Part shown: positions 52,171 through 62,097 of the stretch, piece after piece
Position numbering within the stretch: the first letter of the stretch is position 1
Layout of the letters: the number at the start of each line of letters is the position of its first letter
DNA from: Smittium mucronatum
Lineage: Eukaryota > Kickxellomycota > Harpellomycetes > Harpellales > Legeriomycetaceae
Length of the DNA stretch: 64,000 nucleotides
Direction of reading: 5' to 3'
Assembly (NCBI GenBank): GCA_001953115.1
Contig: LSSL01000004.1
Location: forward strand, 105,923-169,922
Translations under genes and position numbers: made by a program
Notes under the pieces: generated by a model
What the model saw: only the letters and a program-made list of their open reading frames with translations
Databases searched by the model: none
Told to the model about the DNA's origin: nothing

Positions 52171-54388
52171 ATGGGCAAAAACACGGTAAAGCCAAGGACC
52201 CCAAAGAGCCAAAAAGCAGGGATTTCTTTGCCCTCAACAAGAAAACAACCCGTACATGCTCACGATGCTCCAAATCCCAATTTAGATCTAGCTCGATCGC
52301 TTCTCCAAGTATCTTCTTCCGTCGAAAACTCGAACAGCTACCAATGGTTTCATTTCCTGTCTACTCTAAATGCTGACAAGTATGCGTTGGGTTTATCGGT
52401 TCTGTTTGCCGTATTCTTGCGTTGGATCGTGGGTTTGGGTCCCTATTCCGGTAAGTATTCCCACATATATTATTTTCTTTCGCTGTAATTCACTAAATCA
52501 ATAGTCTGGGGATATTTTAAGGCTAATTTGTACATTTTATACAGACTTTGAAATCTTTTTCCAAGCTTTCAATTTATCATTCTCATGTGTATATAAATAT
52601 TGAAATAATTTCATTGTCGATAAATAGGTATGAGTGTTGCACCAATGTTTGGAGATTACGAAGCTCAGAGACATTGGATGGAGCTGACGACTCATTTGCC
52701 TACCTCGCAGTGGTACTTTTATTCTTTGGAGTATTGGGGTCTGGATTACCCTCCTCTAACTGCATACCACAGTTGGATCTGTGGATACGTGTAAGAACAT
52801 AATCCAAAAAACACTGCATAAAATTTAAAATATACTATTTTTATACTGTAAAAAAAAGGGGGGATATATTAGACTTGATATTTTTTTTCTATATATAGTG
52901 CTAATTTAATCAATCCTATTTGGATGGCTCTCGATGCCTCAAGAGGTATTGAGACATATGGATCCAAAATGTTTATGCGCTCTTCAGTCGTTATATTCGA
53001 TGTTCTAATTTATATGACCGCCGTTATGCTTTTCTTTTACGAATACATGAAAAAGTCCAAGTTCTCAATATTGGTAATTTTTCACTTATAGTTTTGGTTA
53101 TTTCAGAAATAAAATTTTCTGCAGAATAAAAGTAAATCCTTTTTGTTTTAGCACTAATATTATATTATATTATGTTTATTTTATCTCGATAGCATTCTAC
53201 AGTACTAATTTCATTGATTCAACCTGGCTTGATAATAATCGATAATGGTCATTTCCAGTAGGCTTTTTTTACATCTAAGGCTGAGACTTTTTTTTATTTT
53301 TATTAAAAGGCTAATTTTTTTGAATCTAGGTATAATTCAATCATGCTTGGCTTTGTTGTTTTCTCATTGTACTTTTTCGCAAAAGAAAACTATCTCTTGG
53401 GATCCGTTTTCTTTGTTTTTAGTCTGATGTTTAAGCAGATGGCGTTGTTTTTCGCACCAGCGATATTCACGTTTCTGCTCGCCAAGTGTTTTTCTGTTAA
53501 AAATGGGTAAAAACAAGTTACTTAAGATTATAAAGTTTAGAAATTATAATTTACTAAAGTACAATTATTGATTCTTTGCATACATTTTATCCTTTAATAT
53601 TTAGATTTTTGCTCTTTGTAAAGATTGGGATAGTTGTGGTGTCAACGTTTGTTATTTTGCTTCTTCCATGGTTACATTCAGTAGAACTGCTGTACCAAGT
53701 TTTTCATCGAGTTTTCCCGATGGCGCGTGGACTTTTTGAAGATAAAGTAGCCAACATTTGGTGTTCATTGAGCGTATTCATAAAACTGAAATCTATGTAT
53801 TCTACTCCAACTCTAGCGAAATTGTCTATAGCTGCAACTGCAATCGGGTTTATACCCTCAAATTTCAAGCTCTTTAGATACATTCAAGCTAACCGCCACA
53901 CCAAATCCGATCAGATAAAATGTCTATTGTATACTTTATCGCTCACTAGTATGTCTTTCTTTCTGTGCTCCTTCCAGGTCCATGAAAAGTCTATTCTGCT
54001 AGCTCTTTTGCCTGCTACGCTTCTGTACTCTAGCGAGCCTCTGGCCTCTTTCTTGTTGATCGTTGTATCGATGTTCAGCATGTTTCCATTACTAGATCGT
54101 GACACTTTGTCTCTCCAGTACTATGCCATCTTGCTGTTATTCGCTTACATGTTTGACCCAGTCTCACTAAAGACCAGTGCGAAGCCACAAAAGAGTGAAG
54201 GGAAATATGACTATATAATTAAGGCATTTGTGTGGATATTTATCGGATTTTGGCATGTACTGGACGCTACCTTAACTCCACCAGCATCGCTTCCGCATTT
54301 GTTTATTATATTAAACTGTGTATTTTCATGTTTTTGTTTTTGTCTCTTTTATATTTACTTTTCATACAAATTATTTTCCTCTTTTTGA
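52171..54388 (+). CDS. ALG6: Dolichyl-P-Glc:Man9GlcNAc2-PP-Dol glucosyltransferase
   Basis: Adds the first alpha-1,3-glucose to the lipid-linked N-glycan precursor in the ER lumen, using dolichyl-phosphate-glucose (GT-C fold, family GT57). Six exons: 52171-52450, 52628-52790, 52899-53073, 53193-53257, 53330-53506, 53605-54388. They join in frame to 547 residues, close to the usual 500-545. The hallmark luminal loop follows the first membrane helix: [11 protein letters not shown] with candidate catalytic Asp103, then QWYF and [14 protein letters not shown]. Further ALG6-type blocks are [36 protein letters not shown] and [11 protein letters not shown]. Many hydrophobic helices make up the rest. 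The N-terminal ~55 residues are basic and polar, a cytosolic tail. ALG8 is the close relative; the [10 protein letters not shown] and [11 protein letters not shown] wording favours ALG6. MRD1 follows 433 bp downstream on the same strand. Confidence 0.93.
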
Positions 54389-54821
54389 AACGATAGCCAA
54401 TAAACAATCTCTTCAACTGCTTTTCCAATCCGATAAACCAATACATTTTTTTATAATCTTTCCAGTGAGTTAAAAGCAAGCCAATAAGTGACCAGGAAAC
54501 TCATTAATTTTTAGTTGCGAATAAAATTTTTTTTTATATAGTTTTGAAATTTTGGTATAAATAATTTTTTCCTGAAAATTATAGTAACATAATTTTTCGC
54601 AGTATATATTTTTAATCTAGAGGATAATTCACTACTCACAAAAAATTTAAGAGAAAACTTTTATTTTGTCAAGATATTTCAGCCTTTATTAGAGGAGTTT
54701 CTTACTGGATAACTAAAACAGCTTGTCGATCGTGATTTTCAAAGCGATAATTTATTTGAGAGATAAAAGTCTGTTTGGACTTAACTTTGAAAAAAAAGTT
54801 GATTTGTAAACATATACGCCT
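54389..54821. other. ALG6-MRD1 intergenic region
   Basis: 433 bp of AT-rich DNA that must hold the ALG6 3' end and the MRD1 promoter. No further gene and no clear known promoter motif was seen. Confidence 0.6.
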
Positions 54822-57608
54822 ATGAGTTCGAGGATAATAGTAAAGAACCTGCCCAAGAGGTATTCGGAAGAGCGCATGAAGGAGCACTTTTCCGAAAAGG
54901 GATCTGTAACTGACGTAAAAATCATGAAGAATCTAAAGGGAGATACACGCCGGTTTGGATTCGTTGGGTACAAATCAGAGAAAGAAGCGAAAGCCGCAGT
55001 GCGGTTTTTCAATGGAACATTTATAGACACCTCAAAAATTATAGTCGAGTTTGCTAAACCCATAGGCGATCCTCAGATTCCAAGGGCTTGGTCTTCATAC
55101 ACAAAAGCGAAAGATTTGTTTAACAAGAGAGAGATCGACGATGCAGCCAATGCATCTCGTGTGGCGGAACTTGCCAGTTCTGATACGGCTGCGACAAAAG
55201 ACGCCCCGACTGCCTCTGCAGCCAGTGTGCTACAAACCTTGTATGAAGAAACAGTTGCTCAAAACGCTAATGATCCCCAATTCCAGGAATTTCTACAAGT
55301 AATGGCACCTCGAGCCAAGAGCAAAACATGGGCAAATGACGATATCAACCTTTTAAACGAGCGCGAAAAACGGGCCGTTTCAAATGCTATTTCCCACAAG
55401 AAAGCTTCTGAATCCGCAAAAAACAAGGCACCATCTGCACTTCCTAAAGCAAAAGTCCAGGCCAAAGTCTTGTCAGTTCCCAATAAAAAACCAGGTGGTG
55501 CTTCTTTAACCGTTTCCAAAACCCACATTACTTTTGATATTGACGAAGAAAACGAGAACGGTGCCGAAGAAATAGAAAACGAAGCTCAGCCGGACGATTT
55601 TGACGTTAATTCAGGGCTCAAAAATCTTGATGATGAAAAATTGCCAGCATCTCTTTCCAATCTATCCAGCGACATGGAATGGCTCCGATCCCACATCAAA
55701 AGCACTGAGCCTGAAGCTAAAGAACCAGATCTTGAGTCGGACGTTGCTGCCACAAAGGACGAACCAGCAGCTGTAGTGCCAGTAGCAAGAACTAGCGGTT
55801 CTGATGATGTAGCTGATAAAATAAAGTACAGCCTGTTGGAAAAAGAAAAAGAGAGACAAGAACACATTAGCCGAATTGCTGATTCAGGCCGATTATTCGT
55901 TAGAAATTTGCCCTATGATACCAGCGAGAATTCACTAAGAAACTTTTTTGAGAAATACGGTCCACTATCGGAGATACACATGCCGATCGATAACCAGTCC
56001 AAGAAACCAAAAGGTTTTGCTTATGTGCTGTACCTGCTTCCAGAAAATGCCGTCAAGGCCTTCAAAAGCTCAGACCACCAGTTCTTCCAGGGCAGACACT
56101 TGCACATTTTACCAGCTGACGATAAACCAAGCAACCCAAATGCTGACAACAATAATGACAGTTCATCGTTATACGGAGACAAAAACTTGAAAAAACAAAA
56201 AGAATCAGCTAGAAAAAAGAATGCAGGGAATGATTTCAATTGGAACAGTTTGTATATGAGCGCCGATGCAGTTGCAGATTCCATAGCAGAAAGGCTACAA
56301 ATAGATAAAATGGATCTTCTTAGTTCTGAATCTGGGTCGCCAGCAGTACGACTGGCACTTGCTGAAACTCATATTATCTCTGAAACGAAAAAGTTTTTTG
56401 AGGTTAATGGGATTGTTCTAGATTCGTTTAACCAAAAAACAAAAACACGTAGCGATACAGTGATTTTAGTGAAAAACATACCATTTTCAGTTGGAAAATT
56501 AGCTGATTTTGAAAAAATAGCCAGCGAAGGTTCGAGTCAGAGCGCGTCTGAAAGTATTGAAAATGAAATTAGGGCATTGTTCGGAGTGCACGGAACATTG
56601 GGGAGAGTGTTGGTTCCCCCAGCCAGGACGATAGCGATAGTGGAGTTTTTAGAACCATCAGAAGCAAGATCGGCGTTTAGACATTTGGCGTACAAAAGGT
56701 TTGGAGATGCGCCTCTATACTTGGAATGGGCACCAGAAAAACTATTCAGATTACCATTCGATCCCAAGGTTGGCACTAAGCAAGTAGCTGAAAAAAGTCT
56801 AGAGAAAACAACAGAGCCCGATGCATCATCTATATTTGAACCATCAGCACCAAAAGAAGAGGATGATACAGGTAGCAATGACGTGGGGAGTGTTCTTTTC
56901 GTGAAAAACTTAAACTTTGAAACAGGAGACGATAAATTAAAGAAGGTGTTTGAGTCATACGACGGGTTTAGACAAGCAAATGTTAAATACAGAAACAGAA
57001 AGTTGGCAAACGGGGAGACAGAGAAATTATCGATGGGATTCGGGTTTGTTGAGTTTAATTCATCATCGAGTGCAAGGCTAGCTCTTGCAGCATTGCGGGA
57101 AGGACCAGTAGTAGATGGTCATAAACTGGAGGTCAAAATGAGCGACAAGAAGGGAACGAAAGCAAAGGGAGAAACAAAGACTTCGCGGGTCAGCACAAAG
57201 CTGGTAGTGAAGAACGTACCGTTTGAGGCGACCAAGCACGACCTGAGGGAACTGTTTGGGACTTATGGCCAGCTTAAATCGGTGAGATTGCCGAACAAAT
57301 TCAGTGGGGGGCACCGAGGATTTGCATTTTTGGAGTTTCTTACATCACAAGAGGCGGCTAATTGTTTAGAACAGGTTGGAACCAGTTCGCATTTGTACGG
57401 TCGTAGGCTGGTTGTGAAATGGGCAGACGAAGAACCCGGGCTGGATGGTAGTGGAGATGGGGATGGAGAAGAAGATGAAGAGAGCAGTACTAGTGCAATG
57501 GAAGGAGCTCTTGAAAAGCTGCGGAAAAAGTCAACTCGCAAGTTCCTGGGAACACTAGGAGAAAATCAAAACCTCGGCCAGAAAGAAAAGAAGATCAGAT
57601 TAGATTAG
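54822..57608 (+). CDS. MRD1: Mrd1/RBM19-type multiple-RRM rRNA processing factor
   Basis: Nucleolar protein that binds pre-rRNA and is needed for the early cleavages giving 18S rRNA. The single uninterrupted frame of 928 residues starts at the first ATG, where RRM1 begins at once, as in the family. Five RRMs are visible: about 3-77 (IIVKNLP, FGFVGY), 356-433 (LFVRNLP, GFAYVLY), 545-643 (ILVKNIPF, with a divergent RNP1 and an insertion), 690-775 (LFVKNLNF, GFGFVEF) and 793-868 (LVVKNVPF, GFAFLEF). Long charged Ala/Lys/Glu-rich linkers lie between RRM1 and RRM2. The C-terminus is acidic and then basic (GDGDGEEDEESS, RKKSTRKFLG). Yeast Mrd1 is 887 residues with five RRMs; animal RBM19 has six, so the five-RRM fungal form fits. 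AATAAA overlaps the region just after the stop. It lacks introns, unlike the gene before it. Confidence 0.95.
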   Translation: MSSRIIVKNLPKRYSEERMKEHFSEKGSVTDVKIMKNLKGDTRRFGFVGYKSEKEAKAAVRFFNGTFIDTSKIIVEFAKPIGDPQIPRAWSSYTKAKDLFNKREIDDAANASRVAELASSDTAATKDAPTASAASVLQTLYEETVAQNANDPQFQEFLQVMAPRAKSKTWANDDINLLNEREKRAVSNAISHKKASESAKNKAPSALPKAKVQAKVLSVPNKKPGGASLTVSKTHITFDIDEENENGAEEIENEAQPDDFDVNSGLKNLDDEKLPASLSNLSSDMEWLRSHIKSTEPEAKEPDLESDVAATKDEPAAVVPVARTSGSDDVADKIKYSLLEKEKERQEHISRIADSGRLFVRNLPYDTSENSLRNFFEKYGPLSEIHMPIDNQSKKPKGFAYVLYLLPENAVKAFKSSDHQFFQGRHLHILPADDKPSNPNADNNNDSSSLYGDKNLKKQKESARKKNAGNDFNWNSLYMSADAVADSIAERLQIDKMDLLSSESGSPAVRLALAETHIISETKKFFEVNGIVLDSFNQKTKTRSDTVILVKNIPFSVGKLADFEKIASEGSSQSASESIENEIRALFGVHGTLGRVLVPPARTIAIVEFLEPSEARSAFRHLAYKRFGDAPLYLEWAPEKLFRLPFDPKVGTKQVAEKSLEKTTEPDASSIFEPSAPKEEDDTGSNDVGSVLFVKNLNFETGDDKLKKVFESYDGFRQANVKYRNRKLANGETEKLSMGFGFVEFNSSSSARLALAALREGPVVDGHKLEVKMSDKKGTKAKGETKTSRVSTKLVVKNVPFEATKHDLRELFGTYGQLKSVRLPNKFSGGHRGFAFLEFLTSQEAANCLEQVGTSSHLYGRRLVVKWADEEPGLDGSGDGDGEEDEESSTSAMEGALEKLRKKSTRKFLGTLGENQNLGQKEKKIRLD

Positions 57609-57635
57609 AATAAATATATATATATATATATATAT
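57609..57635. repeat. AATAAA and (TA)n tract after MRD1
   Basis: AATAAA follows the MRD1 stop codon directly (57609-57614) and runs into an alternating TA tract. The hexamer may serve as a polyadenylation signal, though so short a 3' UTR would be unusual. The TA tract is a simple microsatellite. Confidence 0.6.
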
Positions 57636-59613
57636 GTTTGAATGAATGAATTTTTGTTTAATGGCAACATTTATCGATTAGTGATTTTTTTTATTTAGCT
57701 GCCGGTTTTTTAATTTCTCATAGGTAATTTGTTTAGCTGTCAAAAACTTTCAGAAATTCGTAAGTTTCCTCCAAGATTCAACAAAAAAAACAAAAATAAA
57801 AGTTTCGAATTGATAGTACTTTTACAACATCACCCATCAATAGTTTTTTCTCATCTCGTTTCAAATGCGAAAAGTGCAACACTCTTATATCTAAACAATA
57901 AAGATCCAAGAAAATGGCCAAGAATGTCCATTTTTATTATCGGTATTATTATTTAAAACTGGGAAAATTTCTTAAAGAGACGCCTTTTTATTATTATTGC
58001 ATACTGCAAAATTAACACTTTCCATAAAAGAGCAAAAGCTATTTATTGGTATTTTTAATAGGGATCTGGGAATACAGATACAACTGATTGTTATAGTGAC
58101 TATTCTTATCAAGGTAAAGGAATACACCCCTCACAATAACAACACTAAAAATATTTATTTTTTAATTGGAAAGAAAAGGTATTTCAGCCCTCATACCCCA
58201 CCCCACCCCAACCCAGGCTTCAAGACTTTTTTGCCTGAAATAAAGGATGAGTCTATACATTTTTTCTTTGTCAAGTAGTAATGAAATTAAGTAAATACAC
58301 ACTGTGGAAGAGTAGGGGGAGTGAGAAGGGAGACTCTATTTGAAACTTTTTCCTTAAATGTCCTTTTGAAAGGGCATGTGGTGGTAAAGGTTCTAGTCAC
58401 CAAGGAGAACAGCACTTGTAAAAGTTCAACCCGGGATACTAACTCTATAGATTGAAAAAAAATGAAATTTAGCATATGAAAAAAGAGTCTTTTGTCTTCA
58501 ATCCAGTATATGAGAGGGGTGGAGATGGAGTTGGGAAAGAGTATGGGAGGCCGGAAATGCCTCCCCTCTCTAAAGATCAGCGGTTTAGTCAGGCGGAGAT
58601 CGGATTGCTCACAAAAACCCCTTTTTTGGATTTACAAATAAAAATAAAAAATGGATGATTTCCAATGAAGGGAAAAAAAAACGGAATCGTAAAAGATGAT
58701 TTGAAGAGAGACACTGAATTTATTTGTATTGAAAGAACAATGGGGATGATGATGATGGCAATATTTGATTGTTTCTATTTTTTAATCTACTCTCTTCCAT
58801 CACTCAATATTTTTTCCTTGATTGTTCCTCGCTTGAATTCCTTGGAATCGGGAAAAGGAGGCAGCAGAAAATATGCAGAATGATTACAAAAGATCGGTCA
58901 ATCTATATCTTTTTTTTTAAATTTTACTTGTAGGTTTTGGGTGGCTATACAGACGAACCCGACCGCAGCTGGACATTTTCCTGCCCTCATACTTACCCCC
59001 ACGCCCTAAAAATGTTATATTTCCACCTGGGAACATAACCGAAAAATGAAAAAAAAAAAGATTTTTTTTGTTAAATTTTCCGGAACGAAATTTCGCCACA
59101 AAAGTTCAAGCAATGGGGGGGGGGGGTTATCAAGAGAGGCAAAGAAAATGTATATTTGATCGCTCACGGAAATCTTTAATAGCACCTCCAATCCAGACCC
59201 CCATTGTTCGTACCAGCTAATAATGTAATACTGGTGATGAATTTGGAAGTGTCATCTCATTCCTCCCATTACGGCGATCCCTCCCCCATTTGAAAAATCA
59301 CGAGTAAAGCAATATTTTTTAACAAAGATCTCGTTTACTGGATTTTTTCAAAAAAATAAAACCAGTTTTTGAATATTATCACCAACAATATGAGTTTGTT
59401 GCGAAATAAAGTCTTTTGAAAATTTCAATTATATATAAGTCTTTATATTCCGCCGACCTTTTCCACATGTTCAAAACAATAAAATTCTTGCATTAAACAC
59501 ATTTCCTTTTTTTTTTAATTCTCTTTTTTACGGTACAAAATACAAAATCGCATGTACAATTTCACAACAATTTAAATAAAATCTGTTCTCTTTTAACTAT
59601 CCATTGATCTATT
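57636..59613. other. 2-kb upstream region of the secreted-protein gene
   Basis: More balanced in base composition than the deserts, with C-rich and G-rich patches (CACCCCACCCCAACCC near 58198, G12 at 59115-59126). Open frames up to 93 codons occur on both strands but show no domain, signal peptide or start context that convinces me. It is best read as regulatory and leader DNA; a short non-coding transcript cannot be excluded. Confidence 0.5.
59115..59126. repeat. G12 homopolymer
   Basis: Twelve consecutive G, about 550 bp upstream of the secreted-protein gene. Confidence 0.9.
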
Positions 59614-59644
59614 TATCTCTCCCCCGCCCTTTTATTTTTTCTTC
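59614..59644 (+). promoter_or_regulatory. Pyrimidine-rich tract before start codon
   Basis: TATCTCTCCCCCGCCC followed by TTTTATTTTTTCTTC ends 27 bp before the ATG of the secreted-protein gene. CT-rich stretches just upstream of the start are common in strongly expressed fungal genes and may mark the transcription start. The role is inferred from position only. Confidence 0.4.
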
Positions 59645-59671
59645 AAGTCATTAAATACTAAAATATCGTTC

Positions 59672-61951
59672 ATGAAGGTTTGTAGCGTTGCGCTTATTGC
59701 CACCTTGGCCGCACATGTATGCGGAAACGGTCTGCGAATTAGTCGCGATGGAATTCTGGGGAATATACAAGTAGATAATGTTCCTTCCATAAGCCGAGGA
59801 TCCAGTAAATCCAGGCGTCAGAGTATCAATAGGTTTGTGCATCATCCATCTTCTAGAAGGACCAGGGTTGTAAAGCGACAGGTTTCCTCCGACTCCTCAC
59901 TTGATGGCACTGGCCTAGACTCTGATGATTCTGGCGATACTGAAGACTCTGGTGATACTGAAGATTCCGGAGATATTGACGAAACTAATGAAAATGACGA
60001 CTCTAATGATAATGACGACTCTAATGATAATGACGACTCTAATGATACTGATGACTCTGGTGATGTCTTTGACACTGTCTCTGAAGAAGATAGTAATGAT
60101 ACTAATTCTTCTGATTCAAACTCTTCTAATCCCAACTCTTTGGGCTCTAATATATCTGATCCCAGTGTCTTGGATTCCGATTCTTCAAGTTCGAGCGCCA
60201 ACATCCCAAATACAAATGATTCCAGCAATCTTGTTCAAGGAATAGTAGATTCAAGCCAATCTTTCGGCAACGCAGAAGATTCAAATGAATCAGCACAAAG
60301 TGCACCAAATACCAATAGCGGAATAGCCAGCAACAGTCAAGGATCTAGACAAGTCCTTGGATCTGGAATGAATACTGGGTTTGTTGGCGATGTTGATGGT
60401 AGCATTCAGAGTCAAAGTAAGAGTAAGAGACCGAATCAGAGCCAGACCCAAAGAATCGAAGACCAGGAAAAAAAGTTTGAAACCTTGAAAAAGATTTTAG
60501 AATTTGGTAACAGGAAGCATCTGGTTAAAAATATTGATAGTGACAGTGTAAGAACCTCGGGTAGCAGTTTGAATTCTGAGAATACTAGTGGAATTACCAG
60601 TATGAGGAAAAGAAAAGTCAATAATATTAGACCAGCTTTTAAAAAAAGAGTATCTAAACTTAGTCCTCGCTCTAAACGAAGAACAACTAAACTTAATCCT
60701 AGTTCTAAAAGAATGATAACTAAACTTAATCCTCGCTCTAAAAGAAGGATCACTGAACGAAAGCCCAACTCTAAAAGAAGAATAACTAAACTTAATCCTA
60801 GTTCTAAAAGAATGATAACTAAACTTAATCCTCGCTCTAAAAGAAGGATCACTGAACTAAAGTCTAACTCTAAAAGAAGAATAACTAATCGAAGACTAGC
60901 TTCTAAAAAAATACTGCTAAAAGGGAAGAGTAGGTTCAACAAGAAGAGTATTTTGCCTCGACAAGATGTTTACTCAAGTTCAAATACAATTTCTAATTCT
61001 AACGTCAATTCTAATGCCAGTACAGACTCTAACTCTAATGTTTATTCCAGTTCAAACATAAACTCTAACTCTAATGTAAGCATAAACACCAGTTCGAATA
61101 GTAATTCAAACACTGGTATAAACTCAAACTCAAACTCCAATTTATATTCCATTTCAAGCATGAACTCTAACGCCAACATAAATTCCAATTCCAATTCCAA
61201 TTCCAATTCTAATACTTATTCCAGTTCTAATATCAACTCTAACACTATTTCAAATTCTAATGCCAACATAAATTCCATTTCAAACTCAAATTCAAACTGG
61301 AATTACAATTCTAACGCCAAAACAAACACAAACACAAACTGGAATACCAATTCAAACCCCAATGCTAACAATAGCGGTAATATTAACTCCAGTTCCTGGA
61401 TAAACTCGAATTCAAATACTAATCCAAACTTTAATTCCAATATGAATATTAAGGTTGTCCAGAGCTCAAGTCCCAATAGAAATGGGGGTAGAATGAGAGG
61501 CGGAGCCTCAAGTAAATCCAATAATAGTAGGCCACGTAAAAGTCGCGGTAGAAAGATACGAGTGAATAGCAGCCAATTTGCCGCTGGATCAGCATCAACT
61601 GCAGTAATACCACCCTCTTCATCTTCCAACAGATCAGGAAACTTTAGCACTACATACACAAACAATAAATCCAGCACAAGTGCCAGCGGTAGCAACAGCA
61701 GTACCACTAGGATCACATTGAACGGAAGAGTATGGAACTTTAGCAGCAAATCCAGTCCTGGTTTTATCAGAAGGTTGCGATTCAGACCAAGAAATTATAT
61801 GGGTCAGCAGTTTGAGTTTGTATACACGTATTCGTCTTCATTCCGAAAATCGTGGAATATTAGTGCAAAAGCTAGAAATAATTGGGATTCAAGCTCCACT
61901 TATCGGAACGGAATGTTTATACATACCCTCAACCGAATCAAACACACTTGA
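59672..61951 (+). CDS. Secreted Ser/Asn-rich low-complexity protein
   Basis: Single-exon frame of 759 residues with no recognised family. Residues 1-18 form a signal peptide (MKVC, hydrophobic core, cleavage near AHVCG). Basic Lys/Arg pairs follow, including VVKR at 66-69, a plausible Kex2 site. Then come an acidic Asp/Ser/Asn segment (about 72-170, with DDSNDN tandem units), a Ser/Gln/Asn linker, a basic segment of eleven-residue repeats (about 319-417, theme LNPRSKRRITK), an Asn/Ser-rich domain (about 433-593) and a basic Ser/Gly tail. The last ~75 residues (from about NGRVWNFSS) are less repetitive and rich in Arg, Phe, Trp and Tyr, and may fold. Cysteine is confined to the signal peptide (Cys4, Cys17), so the mature chain has no disulfides. 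There is no visible GPI signal. A wall, adhesive or matrix role is inference. No intron is apparent. Confidence 0.85.
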   Translation: MKVCSVALIATLAAHVCGNGLRISRDGILGNIQVDNVPSISRGSSKSRRQSINRFVHHPSSRRTRVVKRQVSSDSSLDGTGLDSDDSGDTEDSGDTEDSGDIDETNENDDSNDNDDSNDNDDSNDTDDSGDVFDTVSEEDSNDTNSSDSNSSNPNSLGSNISDPSVLDSDSSSSSANIPNTNDSSNLVQGIVDSSQSFGNAEDSNESAQSAPNTNSGIASNSQGSRQVLGSGMNTGFVGDVDGSIQSQSKSKRPNQSQTQRIEDQEKKFETLKKILEFGNRKHLVKNIDSDSVRTSGSSLNSENTSGITSMRKRKVNNIRPAFKKRVSKLSPRSKRRTTKLNPSSKRMITKLNPRSKRRITERKPNSKRRITKLNPSSKRMITKLNPRSKRRITELKSNSKRRITNRRLASKKILLKGKSRFNKKSILPRQDVYSSSNTISNSNVNSNASTDSNSNVYSSSNINSNSNVSINTSSNSNSNTGINSNSNSNLYSISSMNSNANINSNSNSNSNSNTYSSSNINSNTISNSNANINSISNSNSNWNYNSNAKTNTNTNWNTNSNPNANNSGNINSSSWINSNSNTNPNFNSNMNIKVVQSSSPNRNGGRMRGGASSKSNNSRPRKSRGRKIRVNSSQFAAGSASTAVIPPSSSSNRSGNFSTTYTNNKSSTSASGSNSSTTRITLNGRVWNFSSKSSPGFIRRLRFRPRNYMGQQFEFVYTYSSSFRKSWNISAKARNNWDSSSTYRNGMFIHTLNRIKHT
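60626..60922 (+). repeat. 33-bp coding tandem repeat, 99-bp higher-order unit
   Basis: Nine units of 33 bp encode eleven-residue repeats: a diverged first unit, then LSPRSKRRTTK, LNPSSKRMITK, LNPRSKRRITE, RKPNSKRRITK, LNPSSKRMITK, LNPRSKRRITE, LKSNSKRRITN and RRLASKKILLK. Units at 60692 and 60791 start nearly identical 99-bp blocks, showing a recent three-unit duplication. Confidence 0.9.
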
Positions 61952-62097
61952 TTATCGTTATTAATGATTGTTTAATATTTATATATATTTTATTTTATCT
62001 TTAACTTACAATCTTGAATTTTTTAATAACAAATCATTGAGCTGGAAATTAAATAGCTTTTCAGGGCAATAATCAAAAATTTAATATCAATTTATTA

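Noticed and set aside
57729..58883. Several frames of 60-93 codons between MRD1 and the secreted-protein gene
   Set aside because: They overlap in different frames and strands, lack recognisable domains and look like chance frames in moderately AT-rich regulatory DNA.
60436..60942. 168-codon frame on the - strand
   Set aside because: Antisense shadow of the 33-bp repeats in the secreted-protein gene; its Leu-rich pattern is the complement of the coding repeat.
61303..61749. 148-codon frame on the - strand
   Set aside because: Antisense shadow of the Asn/Ser-rich domain, explained by the low-complexity codons of the real gene.
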